DNA of 64,000 nucleotides from an uncultured Bacteroidia bacterium (GTDB lineage Bacteria; Bacteroidota; Bacteroidia; NS11-12g; UBA9320): NCBI GenBank assembly GCA_943789165.1, contig CALSTB010000004.1, positions 62,001 to 126,000 of the forward strand, read 5' to 3'. Shown piece by piece: positions 38,873 to 50,700 of this stretch (position 1 is its first letter; each line of letters starts with the position of its first letter). The notes under the pieces were generated by a model. It saw only the letters and a program-made list of their open reading frames with translations, ran no database searches and was not told where the DNA came from. The position numbers and the translations under genes were made by a program.

Positions 38873-39691
38873 ATGAAAACTTGGATTTCTCTTTTGGTCG
38901 GTGGATTATTATTCGCCTCATGTAACTCAAACTCAGGAAGTGGTTCAGACTCTATGTATGACACCAACAAAGCGTTGTATGAACGTTCTATAAAGTATAG
39001 TGATTTCGGAACAGCTTTGGTTGCGCTCAATTACATGTTGTTAGAGGATAGTACCAATATGGAGTACACTGATTCAATTGCGCGGTTATATATGCGAAGC
39101 GGAAGTTTTGATGCAGGTCTAACTCTTGGTGCCAAAGTGATGGAAGACAATCCAAAAAACTATGGTTTGTTGGAGATTATGGCTACTGCCCAAGAATATA
39201 AAGGGGATGAAGCCAGCTTAACAAAGGCTTTTAGGAACTATAAAAAGCTATATGAAGAAGTTGGTGGAACGAAGTACCTATTGAAACAAGCACAAGTAGG
39301 CATTATCAAAGGCAGTTTCGATGTGGCTGAATCAAAACTAAAAGTGGTTTTAGATAGTGACGAGATTGGAGTTATTGAAAGTCAACGTGCCGATGGCGGA
39401 AGTCAGTTGGTCGATTTTAAAGCTGTTGCCCACCTTTTAATGGCCAACATCAGATTCAATCAATCTAAAGACAAAGAAGGTGTTAAGCATCTTGAAGAGT
39501 CATTGAGGATCAGTCCAGAATATGAAGCTGCTAAATTGATGGTACAACGGTTACAGCAAATCCAACAGCAACAACAAGCGCTTGGACAACAACAAGCCTA
39601 TCAACAACAAATAAGTAGACAAGCTGAGTTGGAACGAAAAAAAGCAGCTGATAAGAAGAAATACGAAGAGTTTTTAAAACAGAGTAAGTAA
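38873..39691 (+). CDS. TPR-like lipoprotein with Gln-rich C-terminus
   Basis: LLFASCNSNSGSGSD lipobox; LQQIQQQQQALGQQQAYQQQ. Confidence 0.75.
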   Translation: MKTWISLLVGGLLFASCNSNSGSGSDSMYDTNKALYERSIKYSDFGTALVALNYMLLEDSTNMEYTDSIARLYMRSGSFDAGLTLGAKVMEDNPKNYGLLEIMATAQEYKGDEASLTKAFRNYKKLYEEVGGTKYLLKQAQVGIIKGSFDVAESKLKVVLDSDEIGVIESQRADGGSQLVDFKAVAHLLMANIRFNQSKDKEGVKHLEESLRISPEYEAAKLMVQRLQQIQQQQQALGQQQAYQQQISRQAELERKKAADKKKYEEFLKQSK

Positions 39692-39693
39692 GC

Positions 39694-40248
39694 TTAGGTT
39701 TTTTTAGGCTTCCATTCGATTTCTTCTGTATTTGTTAACTTGGTCATCGTTCTGGCCACCGTAAACAAATAATCTGATAACCTATTCAAGTAGGTAATTA
39801 CCTCTGACCGGATATCAATATTTTTACTCAAAGTAACGCAGTTGCGTTCTGCTCTACGACAAACAGTTCGAGCCACATGAGCAGTGCTATTGGCAACAGA
39901 TCCTCCTGGTAATACAAATGATTTCAATTCAGGTAATTGACCTGTTTGTTCATCGATCCACTGTTCCAGCAAGCTAATGTCATTGGTGTCGACCGCTTGT
40001 AATTTGAGTTTGGTAAACACGTCAGCCGTCGAGGCCAATTCAGAGCCGACGGTGAATAATGTGTTTTGAATATACCTAAGCTGATCGACGAGGGAAGTAT
40101 CATTCGTATGACAACTCAGTAGTCCGATAACGCTGTTTAATTCATCTACAGTGCCATATGCGATGATACGTAGATCGTCCTTGTCAACGTTTTGCTGTCC
40201 TAAAATGGAAGTCTTGCCTAAGTCTCCTTTTTTTGTGTAAACCTTCAC
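39694..40248 (-). CDS. Cob(I)alamin adenosyltransferase, PduO type
   Basis: MKVYTKKGDLGKTSILGQQNVDKDDLRIIAYGTVDELNS; ARTVCRRAER. Confidence 0.92.
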   Translation of the reverse strand: MKVYTKKGDLGKTSILGQQNVDKDDLRIIAYGTVDELNSVIGLLSCHTNDTSLVDQLRYIQNTLFTVGSELASTADVFTKLKLQAVDTNDISLLEQWIDEQTGQLPELKSFVLPGGSVANSTAHVARTVCRRAERNCVTLSKNIDIRSEVITYLNRLSDYLFTVARTMTKLTNTEEIEWKPKKT

Positions 40249-40249
40249 G

Positions 40250-40540
40250 TTATTTCTTTATAACCTTTGGTACTCTGAAATAGTCAGAATCCGCATCGGG
40301 TGCATTTTTCAAAGCTTCTTGTTTGTTTATAGAAGGCTTAACAACATCGTCACGTAAATGATTGGTGCGATCTGACATGTACACCAGTGGTTCTACGTGA
40401 TCCGTGTTTACCTCATTCAGTTTTTCGCAAAAATTCAAAATACGCTCGAGATCGGTCTTGATTTTCTCCTGATCCTTGTCTTCGAAGTTTAATCGCGCTA
40501 AATGGGATAATTCTTTTATTTTTTGATCTGTAATCTTCAT
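40250..40540 (-). CDS. gatC: Asp/Glu-tRNA amidotransferase subunit C
   Basis: ELSHLARLNFEDKD…RDDVVKPS…DADSDYFRVPKVI. Confidence 0.92.
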   Translation of the reverse strand: MKITDQKIKELSHLARLNFEDKDQEKIKTDLERILNFCEKLNEVNTDHVEPLVYMSDRTNHLRDDVVKPSINKQEALKNAPDADSDYFRVPKVIKK

Positions 40541-41283
40541 GAATTGTTTTCAAAGTTAAGACTATCAAAGCGTTTTTGAATAATTTCATGGGTGTTTGAC
40601 ATGAGTTCAGACAATTGTGAAATATCCATTGAGCTTGTATCGATAGGTTTGTGAACGACAACCCTCATTTTACCAGGAGTGCCACCGTTGTGCAGACCAC
40701 CTTGAGGAAGTCGCTTCCAGTTGTCGACGATAGTGACTGGAACAATTTTAATGTTGTGTTGGATGGCCAATCTGAAAGCACCTGTTTTAAATTTTACCAT
40801 TTTAGGTAATTGGTTTGCAATACCACCTTCTGGGAAAATGCCTAAGCTATCTCCGGCCAACAACGCTTTTTCAGCCAATTGAAAAGCTGTTACGGAGTCG
40901 CGTATGCTTTGTCTATTTACGGCGATGTCAACAGTCCTAAAAAAGATGCCAAACAAAGGGATGTCGCTTAATTCTTTCTTAGCTAAAAATCGAAAGTAGA
41001 ACTTTACTTGAACATTCAGACTTAATATATCTAAGTAACTAAAATGGTTGGCAACGAAAATGTATTGTTCGTTTTTGTCTAATGGCGCTTCATAAGTTGT
41101 TTTGGGGAACAAACCGCTAAAAGCCATAATGAGGCGGCCCCAAATGGCGCGCAATTTATGTGCCTTCGCATAAGTTTTTTCTGATCTTAATAGAATAAGA
41201 AAAAGGGGGTAGAAGAGTATAAAGATGATTAAGAACCAGAGGAAAAAATAGACGGCCCATATGTAACGAAGTGCCAGCCGCAT
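40537..41283 (-). CDS. 1-acyl-sn-glycerol-3-phosphate acyltransferase
   Basis: NHFSYLDIL, FPEGGIAN acyltransferase motifs. Confidence 0.9.
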   Translation of the reverse strand: MRLALRYIWAVYFFLWFLIIFILFYPLFLILLRSEKTYAKAHKLRAIWGRLIMAFSGLFPKTTYEAPLDKNEQYIFVANHFSYLDILSLNVQVKFYFRFLAKKELSDIPLFGIFFRTVDIAVNRQSIRDSVTAFQLAEKALLAGDSLGIFPEGGIANQLPKMVKFKTGAFRLAIQHNIKIVPVTIVDNWKRLPQGGLHNGGTPGKMRVVVHKPIDTSSMDISQLSELMSNTHEIIQKRFDSLNFENNS

Positions 41284-41287
41284 GAGA

Positions 41288-41701
41288 TTAAGCGATTTCG
41301 TTCTCTAAATAAGATTTTAGTTTATGCGCTTGCTGGTCTACAAAACTGCGCAGTTTCGGTTCCGCCATCATTTTCATAAACATGTTTAATTCCGCGTTAA
41401 TCTTACCTACAACCACAGAACCTTCGTTGTCGGAAGAAATGTTCCATTCAATATTAAATGAGAACGGCAATTTGCCTTTTGGTTTTAAACGTATGAGACT
41501 GGATGGAATTTGTTCTTCAACGGTAATGCTGAATTGACCTAGACCTTTTAAACTAAGTGCAGCTTCTTCTTCAGTTGCGTTAAAATTACTTACATCGGAA
41601 GCTGGCATGAGGTTTTCATAATTTCTCATGTCTTTGAGAAACGCAAAAACCTGGTCTGCACTTCTAGCTATTTTTAAAGATTCACTTTGGATTTCTGTCA
41701 T
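41288..41701 (-). CDS. SRPBCC-fold protein
   Basis: LKIARSADQVFAFLKDMRNYENLMP. Confidence 0.8.
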   Translation of the reverse strand: MTEIQSESLKIARSADQVFAFLKDMRNYENLMPASDVSNFNATEEEAALSLKGLGQFSITVEEQIPSSLIRLKPKGKLPFSFNIEWNISSDNEGSVVVGKINAELNMFMKMMAEPKLRSFVDQQAHKLKSYLENEIA

Positions 41702-41702
41702 G

Positions 41703-42212
41703 TCAACCGGCTAAACTATTTCGATCTGCAATGAAACCAGCAAAGAATGCTGTAAAAACGGCACCAATAACCAAATACATACCTAAATCAAAAATGGTAT
41801 GGTGTTTTACAGAAAACTTATTGTTGATTTCGATTATGGCTTCTTCTGTTCTCGCTAATTCTTCGGGCTTGTCTTTATTGGCTTCCTTCCAACCTTCAAT
41901 GTAGTATGTTTTTGCTTCGTTGAAGAAAGCACCATCAGGGTAATGCATAAATGAATATCCAATTCCTGAGACCGACGAACACACTAGAGCGATCATAAGT
42001 CCACTAAAAGAGGTTCTTATAAAACTGATGGTTCCGTTAAGTTTTTTGATCAAAACGACAGCAAATACGATGCAGCCAATTAAGGCGAGAATTTTACCGA
42101 AAATGACTCCAGATGATTTCTCAAAACCGAAATAACCACTAAATAAAAGATACTCTAGTACTGTTGATACAATACCCGCTATGCCGCCAAAAATGAGGTA
42201 ATATTTACTCAC
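41703..42212 (-). CDS. DUF4199-type membrane protein
   Basis: 169 aa, four hydrophobic segments. Confidence 0.75.
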   Translation of the reverse strand: MSKYYLIFGGIAGIVSTVLEYLLFSGYFGFEKSSGVIFGKILALIGCIVFAVVLIKKLNGTISFIRTSFSGLMIALVCSSVSGIGYSFMHYPDGAFFNEAKTYYIEGWKEANKDKPEELARTEEAIIEINNKFSVKHHTIFDLGMYLVIGAVFTAFFAGFIADRNSLAG

Positions 42213-42241
42213 TACTAATACGTTTTTTGAGGTTAATTCGA

Positions 42242-42532
42242 CTAAGACTCGTCTCTATCTTCACGATCTCGTTGGAATTCTTCGAAATCATATTCTGGCA
42301 TCAGCTCAGATTTGACATGGTTTACGGTTGCTGTAAATGCATCCATAAACTTGTTAAAGTCCTCTTTGTAAAGGAATATTTTGTGCTTAACGAAATTACC
42401 ATCTTCAAAGCGTTTTTTGCTTTCAGTAATGGTGATATAGTAATCGTTGCCTTTGGTTGTTTTAACATCAAAGAAATACGTTCTTTTGCCTGCTCTAACC
42501 CGTTTAGAAAACACTTCGCGATTATCTTCCAT
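42242..42532 (-). CDS. PUR-alpha-like DUF3276 protein
   Basis: VFSKRVRAGKRTYFFDVKTTKGNDYYITITESKK. Confidence 0.88.
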   Translation of the reverse strand: MEDNREVFSKRVRAGKRTYFFDVKTTKGNDYYITITESKKRFEDGNFVKHKIFLYKEDFNKFMDAFTATVNHVKSELMPEYDFEEFQRDREDRDES

Positions 42533-42620
42533 CTCCTGTCTTTCTTTCTTTTGCTATTAGTACATCAAAAAAAGCGATTAATCTTGGCTTTCACAAGTAA
42601 AACATTTGTATCAGGAGCCT

Positions 42621-44393
42621 CTAAACAGTCTGATTCTGAGCATTTTGAGTTTTTACCATTTCCGCGAACATGCCATTTTGTAACAACAATTCACTAGGAG
42701 AACCTTTCTCAACGATTCTTCCTTCGTCTAAAACAACGATAAAATCTGCGTCCTCAACCGTAGAAACGCGGTGCGAAATAAGCAACATTGTTTTGTCTTG
42801 CCCAAATGATTTCAAGTTGCTCTTAATCACACGTTCGGTGTGAGTATCTACTGCAGAAAGTGAGTCGTCTAAAATGAGAATTTCAGGGTCGCGAATTAAT
42901 GCTCGAGCGATAGCAACTCGCTGTTTTTGACCTCCACTCAGCGTGATTCCCCGTTCGCCTAAAACGGTGTCTAACTTTTTAGTAAAGCCTTGTATGTCTT
43001 CCCAAACATCAGTTAACTGCGTAATGCGTTCAATGTCTTCCTCCGTTTGTGGTACTTCAGAACCAAATAAAATATTGTTACGAATCGATTCTGAAAACAA
43101 GAAGATGTCTTGCGGAACGTAACCAAATAACGACCGATAACTAGGCAAGTCTAAGGTCGATATGTCTTTTCCGTCAATTTGGATACTGCCAGATGTCGGT
43201 GCATATAGCCGCATTAACAATGAGGCCAACGTCGATTTGCCGCTACCCGTGGTGCCTATAATGCCAATAGTTTGGCCTTTTTTAATCTCAAATGAAATGT
43301 CTGAAAGCACATTCACTTGGTCATAAGCGAAATTGACCTGCTCGATTCGTATATCTTTATTGAATTCGAAAGTGTCAATACCTTCTCTATTTTCAGGTTT
43401 TTCTTCTAAAAAGTGATTTATTCTTTCTTGAGAAGCTGATGCTCTTTGAATAATGCTCGTCACCCAACCTAATGACGCCACAGGCCACGTGAGCATGTTT
43501 ACATAAATGACGTATTCGGCGATGTTACCAAAAGAAAAAGTTCCGGCAATCACCTGCTTTCCTCCAAAGTAAATGGTGATGATGACACTGAGTCCGACTA
43601 ACATCATGGTTAACGGAAAAAACAAGGCATTGACTTGCACCAATTTCATGTATTGACTTTTATAGTCATCACTTTGAATTTGGAATTTTTTGGTAAAGTG
43701 TGATTCACTCGCAAACGACTTCAACACACGAATACCAGAAAACGACTCCTGAACAAAGGTGGTAATGCCGGATAATTTGGCTTGTAGCACACTGCTCCTC
43801 TTATTTATTATCTCACTCACATAATAGATGGAAATGGAGAGAATTGGTAACGGGATGAGTACATATAATGTGATGGTAGGGTTGATCGAGATCATGACCG
43901 AAATCACCAAAATAAATAAAGCAATAAGATTGATGGTATACATCACGGCGGGACCTAAATACATCCGCACCTGACTAACATCTTCACTAATCCGGTTCAT
44001 TAAATCACCCGTGTAGTTTTTGCTATAAAACGATGCGCCTAGTTTCTGATACTGCTCAAATATTTCATTTTTTAAATCATATTCTATGTAGCGCGACATC
44101 ACAATTACAGTTTGTCGCATGAAGTACATAAAGATGCCTTTTATTATCGCGCTAGCCAGCACCAATCCGCCAAAAAATAATGCCATTTTTGATATTTCTG
44201 ACGTGATTATTTCCGGAGAAATATTAAGGACACGGTATAGCTTCACATTGGCTATCATGCTGTCGATAGACGTTCTAACAATAGGGGCTATCAATATGGC
44301 GAATATGTTAGAACAGACGATGAAAATGATACCTAGTCCTAAGTAAACGCGATATTTAAAGAAGTATTTATTTAAATAAAATAAGGGTCTCAA
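42621..44393 (-). CDS. ABC transporter, fused permease/ATPase (MsbA-like)
   Basis: GTTGSGKSTLASLL, LSGGQKQRVAIARALIRDPEILILDDSLSAVD. Confidence 0.93.
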   Translation of the reverse strand: MRPLFYLNKYFFKYRVYLGLGIIFIVCSNIFAILIAPIVRTSIDSMIANVKLYRVLNISPEIITSEISKMALFFGGLVLASAIIKGIFMYFMRQTVIVMSRYIEYDLKNEIFEQYQKLGASFYSKNYTGDLMNRISEDVSQVRMYLGPAVMYTINLIALFILVISVMISINPTITLYVLIPLPILSISIYYVSEIINKRSSVLQAKLSGITTFVQESFSGIRVLKSFASESHFTKKFQIQSDDYKSQYMKLVQVNALFFPLTMMLVGLSVIITIYFGGKQVIAGTFSFGNIAEYVIYVNMLTWPVASLGWVTSIIQRASASQERINHFLEEKPENREGIDTFEFNKDIRIEQVNFAYDQVNVLSDISFEIKKGQTIGIIGTTGSGKSTLASLLMRLYAPTSGSIQIDGKDISTLDLPSYRSLFGYVPQDIFLFSESIRNNILFGSEVPQTEEDIERITQLTDVWEDIQGFTKKLDTVLGERGITLSGGQKQRVAIARALIRDPEILILDDSLSAVDTHTERVIKSNLKSFGQDKTMLLISHRVSTVEDADFIVVLDEGRIVEKGSPSELLLQNGMFAEMVKTQNAQNQTV

Positions 44394-44476
44394 ATCGAGT
44401 GGTTTTCAGTTAAAAAAAAGCCTAATTTCGCACTGGCAAATTTAAGCCGATAATCACAATCAAAAAGGTACAATAA

Positions 44477-45577
44477 ATGACGGAGGTATCACAAGTAACA
44501 AACGAACTATCTACCAATTTGTTTTCGCATCTTGCGGAGTATGATCATGAGCAGATTCTTGTTTGTAATGACAATAGTACTGGCTTAAAAGCCATCATCG
44601 CAATTCACAATACCGTACTTGGTCCGGGTTTAGGAGGCACGAGAATGTGGAACTACAACAATGAGTCGGAAGCCATGCGCGACGTATTACGACTTAGTCG
44701 TGGTATGACGTATAAAGCAAGCATTTCTGGACTAAATTTAGGAGGAGCGAAGGCTGTTATTATTGGTGATGCAAAAACGCAAAAGAACGAAGCTTTAATG
44801 CGTAAGTTTGGCCGTTTTGTAAACAACCTCGCTGGAAAATATATTACTGCTGAGGACGTTGGAACAACCACTCAGGATATGGAATATGTAAATATGGAAA
44901 CTGACAACGTAGTTGGTTTACCAGAAAGCCGTGGTGGCGGGGGGGATCCTTCTCCAGTAACTGCATACGGTGTTTATGTGGGTATGAAATCTGCAGCTAA
45001 AAAGCGATGGGGCTCTGACAGTTTATCTGGTAAGAAGGTAGCTGTAATGGGGATCGGAAAAGTAGGCATGCACTTGTTAGAGTACATGCACAAAGAAGGT
45101 GCTAAGTTTTATATCTCTGATATGAATGAAGCAGCTCTTAAGGACGCAGCGTCGAGATTTGGTGCTACCGTAGTTGGAAACGATGAGATTTACGATACTG
45201 ATGCCGAAATATTTGCACCTTGTGCATTGGGAGGAATCATTAATACGGATACAATCAACCGATTAAAGTGCGAAGTAATTGCAGGTGCTGCAAACAACCA
45301 ATTAGATAATGAAGACATCCATGGTGACATGTTGGTGAAGAAAGGCATTATTTACGCACCGGATTTCTTGATTAACGCAGGTGGTTTGATTAACGTATAT
45401 TCTGAGTGGACAGGTTACAACAGGGACAATGCTCTGAGAGACACTGAGCGTATTTACGAAACATTAGACTCTATCTTTAAGGTTTCTGATGAAACAGGTA
45501 TGCACATGCAAGCAGCAGCGACGCATTTAGCTAAGAAAAGAATCAACGACATCATGTTGGTTCAATCGAAATTATAA
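44477..45577 (+). CDS. Leucine/Glu/Phe/Val dehydrogenase
   Basis: GPGLGGTRMWNY, GLNLGGAKAVIIGD, VMGIGKVG. Confidence 0.94.
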   Translation: MTEVSQVTNELSTNLFSHLAEYDHEQILVCNDNSTGLKAIIAIHNTVLGPGLGGTRMWNYNNESEAMRDVLRLSRGMTYKASISGLNLGGAKAVIIGDAKTQKNEALMRKFGRFVNNLAGKYITAEDVGTTTQDMEYVNMETDNVVGLPESRGGGGDPSPVTAYGVYVGMKSAAKKRWGSDSLSGKKVAVMGIGKVGMHLLEYMHKEGAKFYISDMNEAALKDAASRFGATVVGNDEIYDTDAEIFAPCALGGIINTDTINRLKCEVIAGAANNQLDNEDIHGDMLVKKGIIYAPDFLINAGGLINVYSEWTGYNRDNALRDTERIYETLDSIFKVSDETGMHMQAAATHLAKKRINDIMLVQSKL

Positions 45578-45594
45578 TTCAAATAAACTTTCAT

Positions 45595-45630
45595 AAAAAA
45601 AGTCTCCGTCATTTGACGGAGACTTTTTTT
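45595..45630. terminator. Terminator after leucine dehydrogenase
   Basis: AAAAAAGTCTCCGTCatttGACGGAGACTTTTTTT. Confidence 0.9.
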
Positions 45631-45648
45631 ATGCATTAAGAGTTAGTT

Positions 45649-47568
45649 TTATTCTAACGCCAATTTGGCTTTGCTATCCAATTCTTCATAAATAGAATTG
45701 TTGCTAATAAACTCAGGGACCATTTGTTTCATGCTGGTAACGATCAACCGGTTAGTGAGCTTGTCTTTGTTTTTACTCATTCCTTCAATTATTTCGTTTA
45801 CCTCGTCGTATTTGAAATTCCGCACTTTAGCTACCATTATTTTTGGGTGATGCGTGCCTATAGTATGTTCTTTTTGGTTTAACAGTTCTTCTGTAAGTTT
45901 CTCTCCTGGGCGCAGACCTGTAAAGACTATCTCAATGTCTTTGCCTTCTTGAAAACCAGATAGTTTGACCATTTTTCTAGCAAGGTCTACGATCTTAACG
46001 GATTCACCCATGTCGAAAATGTATATCTCTCCTCCATTACCCATTGCGCCAGCTTCAAGGACAAGCTGACAAGCTTCAGGAATAGTCATGAAGTATCTTG
46101 TAATATCTGGATGCGTCACTGTAATAGGACCACCTTCTTCAATTTGTTGCTTAAACCTTGGAATCACTGACCCATTGGAACCTAATACATTTCCAAATCT
46201 TGTTGTAATGAATTTAGTATGGTTCTCTTTATTTAGGTCAAGAATATTGTTAAACGATTGCACGTAAATCTCTGCCATACGTTTACTAGCCCCCATAATG
46301 TTGGTTGGATTTACCGCTTTGTCAGTTGAAACAAACACAAATTTTTCAGCTTCAAATTCAACAGCCAAATTTGCTAATATTCTTGTGCTAAACACGTTTG
46401 TATTGATCGCCTCGTATGGATTGTCTTCCATTAAAGGAACATGTTTGTATGCAGCCGCATGAAAAATTACGTCGGGCTTAAAGGCCTTAAACATTTGCCT
46501 CATCCTTCCCTTGTTCGCAACATCACCAATCATAACCTCGACGTTTGGTCGGTTAAGACTGTATTCAAGTTCATAAAGTGGTGTTTCAGCTTGATCTAAC
46601 AGCACCAAGTACTTTGGACCATATTCAATACATTGTTTTGCAATCTCACTACCAATAGAGCCAGCAGCACCGGTAACTAGAACTATCTTTCCGCGAATGG
46701 CATTTTTAATGTTTTTGTTTTCCAAGTTAATGGGGTCCCTTCCAAGTAGATCCGCAACATTGACATTTTTAATCTGATTGAAGGTAAATTCTCCGTTAAT
46801 CCATTTGTCGATGGGCGGTACATTTTTAATTACCAGATTGTGCTGGAGGCCCATTTCAATTACCTTCTTTTTCTTATAACCTGCAATTTCAGGGATCGCT
46901 ATAATCAATTCTTTGGGTTGGTATTTCTCAATTAAGTATTCAAACTTCTTATTGAAATTATATATCTGGATACCTTCTGCAGACTTGCCCGACAATTGAC
47001 GGTTGTCATCTAAAAAGGCAACGACTCTAAACTGCGAAGTCATGTCGGCCTCAATCGATCGTTTAGCCATCATACCTGTTTGTCCGGCACCATATATAAT
47101 GATGTTTTGTAATTGACTATGTCTTAACCTGTTGATTTTTCTGTAGATCAGTTTGTATCCTACTCTTAAACTGGTTAGTGCAACCAAACAAATCAGGTAG
47201 TCCATGATTATGATGGAACGTCTCGCAACAAGTAAAATGTCGTGTTGAGACTGCATGTAACGACGAAGTACTACGAAAGCAAACGTACTCAGTGTCATCG
47301 CAATGAATATGCGGGTGGCATCTTGGATACTGGTATACTTGACAATGCCTTTATAAGATTTTGTAACTATAATGGCTAACGCTTTTAATAAAAGCATCAT
47401 CATTAAAGGAACAAGTAACTCGTTTACGGTAAATGTCTCGAAGCTTAAGTTGCGAATGATTGAATAAGAAAATACGAAAGAAAATGCAACCACCATGAGG
47501 TCGATATTGAACACAATCCACCTAGGGGTATGACGGCTGAAAATTCTCCGTAAGTAGTCAAACAACAT
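45649..47568 (-). CDS. CapD/WbpM-like nucleoside-diphosphate-sugar dehydratase/epimerase
   Basis: VTGAAGSIGSEIAKQ, STDKAVNPTNIMGASKR. Confidence 0.93.
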   Translation of the reverse strand: MLFDYLRRIFSRHTPRWIVFNIDLMVVAFSFVFSYSIIRNLSFETFTVNELLVPLMMMLLLKALAIIVTKSYKGIVKYTSIQDATRIFIAMTLSTFAFVVLRRYMQSQHDILLVARRSIIIMDYLICLVALTSLRVGYKLIYRKINRLRHSQLQNIIIYGAGQTGMMAKRSIEADMTSQFRVVAFLDDNRQLSGKSAEGIQIYNFNKKFEYLIEKYQPKELIIAIPEIAGYKKKKVIEMGLQHNLVIKNVPPIDKWINGEFTFNQIKNVNVADLLGRDPINLENKNIKNAIRGKIVLVTGAAGSIGSEIAKQCIEYGPKYLVLLDQAETPLYELEYSLNRPNVEVMIGDVANKGRMRQMFKAFKPDVIFHAAAYKHVPLMEDNPYEAINTNVFSTRILANLAVEFEAEKFVFVSTDKAVNPTNIMGASKRMAEIYVQSFNNILDLNKENHTKFITTRFGNVLGSNGSVIPRFKQQIEEGGPITVTHPDITRYFMTIPEACQLVLEAGAMGNGGEIYIFDMGESVKIVDLARKMVKLSGFQEGKDIEIVFTGLRPGEKLTEELLNQKEHTIGTHHPKIMVAKVRNFKYDEVNEIIEGMSKNKDKLTNRLIVTSMKQMVPEFISNNSIYEELDSKAKLALE

Positions 47569-47719
47569 TTAAGTTTCGTTTTAGTATAGCGCAGAGTATA
47601 CGATTTATTCTGAATACCGCATAATTTACAACAAAGATAATGTGTATAACAGACAAAATGTAATGCGATTTTTTCGCTTAATAACGTATGAAAATTAGGG
47701 ATATTTTGCGAAATCAGCG

Positions 47720-50700
47720 CTATTTTATCACTGTAACAGTACCTTTTCGGTGGTGGACAGATCTATCCCAACCTGTATATCGAATTTTGTAAATATAGAC
47801 CGTATTAGATGCCTGTTTCCCTTTATAGAAACCGTCCCAATCTGTTTTAACATTGTTCGAGTCGTAGACCTTTTCACCCCAACGGTTATATACCTGAACT
47901 TCATATTCTTTCACAAATACAGGAACAATGCCCCATAATTCGTTAAGGTTATCACCATTTGGTGTAAAAGCATTTGGAACGTGTAAAAGGGGTGGTTGGA
48001 TTAGGTAGATTCTGTTAGATTGACTTTCAGCGTCGTATCCACCGCCATTCTCCATGCCAGTAACGCGGTACCAATATCCTCCCCAACAATAATCCCAAGA
48101 AGTATCTTGGTAGTATCTGTTGTCGAATGCAGTAGAAACAACAGGTCTTAACGAACCCGTATCCACACTTCTACTCAAAACATATTCATTTACACCGGCC
48201 GGCCAATCACTATATTCATTCCACCAAAGTCTGTGTTCAAACGGTTCACTTATACCTTCCAGTACAATTGTGCAACCTAAGTTACTATGCTTGCTTCGAT
48301 GACCACAATTGTCATTCACCACAATGGCGTAACAGTATGATTGGTCATTCACCGATACATTCTTGTCAATAAAGAACGTATCATACAACTCATAGGTGGA
48401 AGCATAATATTCGAATATTTCTTTGTCACTGTTTTTCTTTCTATAAATGTCGTAATACCCAAAATCGGTTTCATTGCTGTGTAGCCAAACAACTTTTACG
48501 TGGTTGTCGTCGGTAACAGTTGCAGTGACAATATAAGTTGACTCAATTGGGAACTCAAACTCTTTCGTTGTGGACACTTTGTACGAAGGAGACCCTTCTT
48601 TGCCACACAGATTAGTGACAACTAAAAAGTATTCGTAGTTCGTTCGTTTCGGATCAATGACATCGTTATCGGTATACGTCGCACCGTTGATGGAATTATA
48701 CGTTCCTAACTCTGTTGTGTCTCCATTGGGTGAAATCTTGTATAAGGTCGTATGGCTAAAATATTTTGAGAAAGGAATCGGGTCCCATGACAGTTTTACT
48801 GCTTCGTCTCCAATAAAGTTCAAACAGACGGTTACCGGCGGCTCTAAAATGGGAGGTGGGGTTATCACAAAACAAATAGTCGCTTGGCTGTCTAAAACAC
48901 CTGGACAACCTTGGTCAATTACATACACACCCATTTCTAGCGTATCGCCAACTTCATCACATCCAGCTGTAATTTTGATGTTCTGGGTCCAATGCTCAAG
49001 TGCTTTTGAAAATGGCTTATAGGAAACCATATGAGGTGAAGTCTTGGCATTTGGAGACAAAGTCACAAACAAACTATCATCATCTGGATCAAAAATGTGG
49101 TATAAAAATGAGAAGGTATCTAACGCACCAAAAGTGAACAAGGTGTCTTGTAACTGAGGCTTTCTATTAAGGTTGCCAAAAGCAATTTTAAACGCGGCGT
49201 TACTACAGCGGGGACTCACATTCTTTTCAGCGTAAGCACCAGGCGTTGTTGGGAAGTCACTAATGGCATGTTGCCAATTTGTTTCAGGACAACTCGCACA
49301 TACCGACTGATAAATAACTCCTTTTTTATCAAATCGACTCGTCCCGCCATCCACGTGGTCATTCGTTTGCGTGCCGCCAAAGTACGTTCCATACAACAAT
49401 TCCTTAGCGTTTTTACTCAACACCATTAAATAGAAATCACTACCATCTGTGGTTTTTTGATAGGCATCAGGTGTGATAGGCAAATTGGACGTGCTACTAA
49501 ACGATTTGGTACTCGTTTTACCTCCCCAACCTGAGACAAATATCTTGCGACACTCATCCACTAAAAAGGCGTTAATCGTAATGTCAGGTGTTTGTTTTCC
49601 AGTTCCAAAAACGGTTGAGAATTCAATATTATCTAAAGCGTCATCAAATTTCGAAATGAATTGACCGCTGCCAGGATCGCTGTACACCGTCCCAATGACA
49701 GGCATGGCACCCATGCTCTGACCTACGACATAGATTTTGTTCTCAAAGTCAATATCTAGTGAAAATATCTGATCGTATTTTGAAGTACCCCAGTATCCAA
49801 TTTTAGTAAGAGAAAAGTCTTTGGGATTTAAAATGGCTATAAATCCATCAGATATCCCACCTTTTGCCTTGTTGCCAATCTTTGCAGTCGCTTTGGCTAA
49901 GTCATCACTCTTGGTTCCTCCCGAGGCGTATACCATTCCACTAGAATCTAAATCTACAGTGTATAAGGCATCGCCATCTGTTCCACCTAGGTAAGAGCTC
50001 CAGAGTAAATCCGATAAATCAGCATTCATCATGATAAACATCCCGTCTTGTCTGCCGTTTCGTTTGGTTTGAAACGCATTCTTCATTGGGAAATCATCAG
50101 AACTCGTACATGTGGAAGCGTAAATAATGTCGTTGGAATCTACAATGACTTCACCTCTGTGGTTATCGGCATAGAAAAAATTTAAGATTGGTTCTTCATT
50201 CTGTCCATCAACGTCACTTCCACCCAAGAAGGTAGATCCTATAATTCCAGTCCCGTCCGAATTGAACTTGGTGAATATGATATCGCTTATGCCGTTGTTA
50301 AATTTTTGGAAAGCATTGGTTGTTGTTGGATAGTTTAACGAATACGTTGTTCCAAAGACAATTAAATTGCCGTTTTTGTCGACCACAATACTATGTGGAT
50401 ATTCGTTATGAGCCCCGCCTAAGTAAGTCGCGTAAATGAGTGAGGAGCCGTCCGGACTGTATTTACTCAATGTTATGTCGCATGGAAACATGTAAGCTCC
50501 AAATCGGTCAGTGCTAGACCCGCCACCGTAAGTCCGACTGAATGCACCCGGAGTGGTTGGATAGTAACCGTTGCGATTAAAGCTGTTGTCAGGTGCCGTG
50601 GCAATTCCACCAGCATACAAACTACCTGCCGAATCGTATGTGGCTGTAAAACCAAAATTGTCGACGCTGTTACCCGCGTATGTTGCGAAGACCACTTCGG

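Noticed and set aside
44930-44950. G-run GGCGGGGGGGATCC in leucine dehydrogenase as another frameshift
   Set aside because: Reading frame is intact across it (ESRGGGGDPSPVTAYG), so no frameshift.
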